Made by a program: the position numbers and the translations under genes | Assembly: GCA_963755335.1 (NCBI GenBank) | Contig: CAVWJW010000006.1 | Span: 51,175 to 115,174 of the forward strand | Direction of reading: 5' to 3' | From: UBA10649 sp963755335 | GTDB taxonomy: Bacteria > Actinomycetota > Actinomycetes > S36-B12 | DNA: 64,000 bases | Shown: positions 62,402 through 64,000 of the stretch, in pieces | Layout: every line of letters starts with the position of its first letter | Position numbering within the stretch: position 1 is the first letter of the stretch | The notes under the pieces: model-generated | Databases searched by the model: none | What the model saw: the letters and a program-made list of their open reading frames with translations, nothing else | Told to the model about the DNA's origin: nothing

Positions 62402-62859
62402 TCACGCGACCGTCCACCCCCCGCATCCTCGAGGACGTCTGCGAGCAGCTCATGCGCGACGTCATGCCGGGGATCAGCGACCCGGCCGCCCAGATCCGCC
62501 TGCACATGCTGATCGCGACGCTCAACAGCGCCGCCAACGCGAGCGCCGCGGAGATCTCGCTCATGAAGCAGGAGGTCGTGCTGTACCGGACCTTCGCGGA
62601 GGACGTCGCGCGCGACACCGGCGACGCGGCCACCGTTCAGGCCGTGGCCGCCGCGGCGCCGACGGACTCGCTGCTGCTGGGAGACGTCGCAGCTGAGTAC
62701 GCGCGGGCGGGTCGGGCGTTCACCGCCGCGATGGACGTCGCCATGGACCAGCGCAAGAGCGAGCTGATCGAACGCGGCGAGGCGCTGCTACGCCTTCGCC
62801 TGGAGAACGAGCGGACGATCCTCAGCGGCAGCTCGACGATCGGTCGTTCCGCTAGCTGA
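62398..62859 (+). CDS. Small alpha-helical partner protein, LvaB/DUF6285-like
   Basis: A 153-residue helical protein from a GTG at 62398 (VITRPSTPRILEDVCEQL), overlapping the kinase stop as GTGA. Most of the chain is predicted helical: RLHMLIATLNSAANASAAEI (about residues 34-53), then two further helices ending in ELIERGEALLRLRLENERTI. The pairing and size recall LvaB, the small subunit needed for LvaA activity; I believe the group is catalogued as DUF6285, from memory. It has no catalytic motif. Probably a kinase partner. Confidence 0.6.
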   Translation: MITRPSTPRILEDVCEQLMRDVMPGISDPAAQIRLHMLIATLNSAANASAAEISLMKQEVVLYRTFAEDVARDTGDAATVQAVAAAAPTDSLLLGDVAAEYARAGRAFTAAMDVAMDQRKSELIERGEALLRLRLENERTILSGSSTIGRSAS

Positions 62860-62869
62860 CGAACCCGGT

Positions 62870-63665
62870 CTAGTCGACCGGGTAGAACTTCGCGGCGCGG
62901 TCGGAGAGGACCTCCTTGCCGGCGTCCATGATGATGACGGCACCATTCATGAACGCGCCCTCGTCACTGCCCAGCCACACTGCCGCGTTCGCGATGTCCT
63001 CAGGACGGGGCGCCTTGCCGCCCGGGTACTTGGATGACAGCCGCTCGTAGGCGGCGTCGTAGTTGTCCTTGTCGCCCGTGACCACCGCGGCCGTGAGCGA
63101 CGAGAGCGTCGCGCCCGGGACAGATGACGTTGACCCGGATGCCGCGGGGAGCAGCCTCGACCGCTACCGACTTCGAGAGCCCGATCACCGCGTGCTTCGC
63201 GGTCGTGTAGGCGTGCGCGCCCAGTCCGCCCTGCACGCCGGCGGTGCTGGACGTGTTGATGATCGAGCCGTGGCCCTGCTGCTTCATCACGCGCATCGCA
63301 TGCTTGGTCCCCAGGAACACGCTCGTCGTCAGGATCGCCATCGTCCGATCGAAGTCCTCGCGCGCAGTGTCCTGGATCGCCCCGGTGACGCCGACGACGC
63401 CGGCATTGTTGATCATGATGTCGAGTGACCCGAAGAGCTCGATGCACAGGTCGATCGCGGCGACGATGTCGTCCTCCGACGTCACGTCGCACCGGATGAA
63501 CACGGCGTTCTCGCCCAGTTCTGCCGCGAGCGCCTCGCCGGCCTCGACGTCGATGTCGGCGATGACGCAGCGGGCGCCTTCGGCGACATAGCGGCGCACG
63601 ATGCCCTCGCCGATGCCTCGGGCTCCGCCGGTGACGACGGCCGTGCGTCCGTCCATCCGACCCAT
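62870..63665 (-). CDS. SDR family oxidoreductase (one frameshift)
   Basis: A short-chain dehydrogenase from ATG 63665 (MGRMDGRTAVVTGGARGIGEG). It shows GGARGIGEG, DIMINNAGVVG, and STAGVQGGLGAHAYTTAKHA with Y-x3-K, then RVNVICPG. The frame changes near 63118 and continues as DNYDAAYERLSSKYPGGKAP, then EDIANAAVWLGSDEGAFMNG to the stop at 62870. Span 3n+1 fits one inserted base, giving about 264 residues. The ATG overlaps the stop of the NTF2-like gene as TGATG. It is convergent with the LvaB-like gene. Confidence 0.82.
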
Positions 63666-64000
63666 CAGTGTCCGTCGCTCATGGTGAACCGCTCGAGACG
63701 GGTGAGCGTCGACTCGTCGCGCCCCTCGGCACCTGCCGCCACGATCTCGCGAGTCGTGATCTTCCAGCCCTCGACGCCCTTGTACCAGGTGTCGACGTAG
63801 CGGCCGTGGAGTGTCCACTCCTTGCCATCGGCGCCACGGTGCCACGCCGTGATGAGGCTGTCGGCCGTCGCGTCGTCCGTGCCGGTGAACGTGATCGAGA
63901 TGTTCGTGACGGCGTGCGACGTCTGCGCGTAGCGGGTGTAGGCGATCCTCCACGCCGCCCGCAGGGCGTCGTGACCCTCGAGCCATGCGTCGCCGCTGAA
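63665..64000 (-). CDS. NTF2-like (SnoaL-fold) protein, C-terminal part (cut by window edge)
   Basis: A partial gene, open to the window end, 111 residues visible. It reads GHDALRAAWRIAYTRYAQTS, then SLITAWHRGADGKEWTLHGRYVDTWYKGVEGWKITT, the SnoaL_4-type ending with GRYVD-W-G-W-I pattern as in the gene at 60882. It lies directly upstream of the SDR gene with TGATG overlap. It is the third NTF2-like protein in 8 kb. The start lies beyond the window. Confidence 0.72.
   Translation of the reverse strand, partial: FSGDAWLEGHDALRAAWRIAYTRYAQTSHAVTNISITFTGTDDATADSLITAWHRGADGKEWTLHGRYVDTWYKGVEGWKITTREIVAAGAEGRDESTLTRLERFTMSDGH

Overview
The window comes from a high-GC actinomycete (Actinomycetota). 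The evidence is pervasive G/C at third codon positions, frequent GTG starts, ATGA/GTGA/TGATG gene overlaps, the prfB-ftsE-ftsX-smpB-ssrA block, an actinobacterial tad pilus locus, and a FasR / DUF3107 / ferritin-like / RhlE / ParA block in the same order as the mycobacterial Rv3208-Rv3213c region. A Nocardioidaceae-like organism would fit, but the sequence alone does not fix the genus. No rRNA, tRNA or CRISPR array is visible; the only structural RNA is tmRNA.

Layout. (1) 1-4.75 kb: end of an MFS transporter, an acyl-CoA ligase, a small membrane protein, an AlkZ-like HTH_42 protein, a small four-cysteine protein and a Nudix hydrolase. (2) 4.7-13.8 kb: a catabolic operon resembling the acyclic-terpene-utilization (atu) set: enoyl-CoA hydratase, acyl-CoA dehydrogenase, TetR, AtuA/DUF1446, biotin-dependent carboxylase alpha and beta, and a divergent SDR across a perfect palindrome. 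(3) 13.9-19.9 kb: alpha/beta hydrolase behind three 15-bp-phased repeats, FUSC-type membrane protein, lipoprotein, GNAT, DrrAB-type ABC exporter, SDR and a small membrane protein. (4) 19.9-26.3 kb: ssrA, an IS110 remnant abutting a broken DUF222/HNH (13E12-type) gene, smpB, DUF4436, ftsX, ftsE, prfB. (5) 26.3-30.9 kb: tad pilus operon tadA-tadB-tadC-flp-like-tadE-tadE-tadG-like. (6) 30.9-38.1 kb: secreted RCC1/FN3 protein, sortase-fold protein, lipoprotein and a large cyclase-ATPase-TPR regulator. (7) 38.1-46.7 kb: housekeeping block with fasR, DUF3107, MiaE_2, rhlE, parA, an HATPase protein, VKOR, a 2OG-Fe oxygenase, a RecB-like nuclease and a Nudix hydrolase. (8) 46.7-50.9 kb: ethylmalonyl-CoA-pathway genes (acyl-CoA dehydrogenase, malyl-CoA lyase-like, ethylmalonyl-CoA mutase-like). 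(9) 51-64 kb: acyl-CoA/alcohol catabolism: split transketolase, enoyl-CoA hydratase, thiolase, four SDR-superfamily proteins, three NTF2/SnoaL-like proteins, TetR, two APH-type kinases (one paired with an LvaB-like partner) and a lipocalin-like hypothetical protein.

The dominant theme is CoA-thioester metabolism with carboxylation (carboxylase operon, ethylmalonyl-CoA genes) and beta-oxidation of unusual, probably branched or hydroxylated, acids. Lipid regulation is represented by FasR and the fadD-like ligase.

Quality caveat: about 14 loci carry frameshifts. By length arithmetic and motif continuity nearly all are single-base insertions, even in strongly conserved genes (eight in rhlE, four in atuA, three in the carboxylase). 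This one-directional bias looks like sequencing or assembly error rather than gene decay, so these loci are annotated as frameshifted CDSs. Only the IS110 and HNH loci look truly broken. Coordinates of frameshifted genes span the whole locus.
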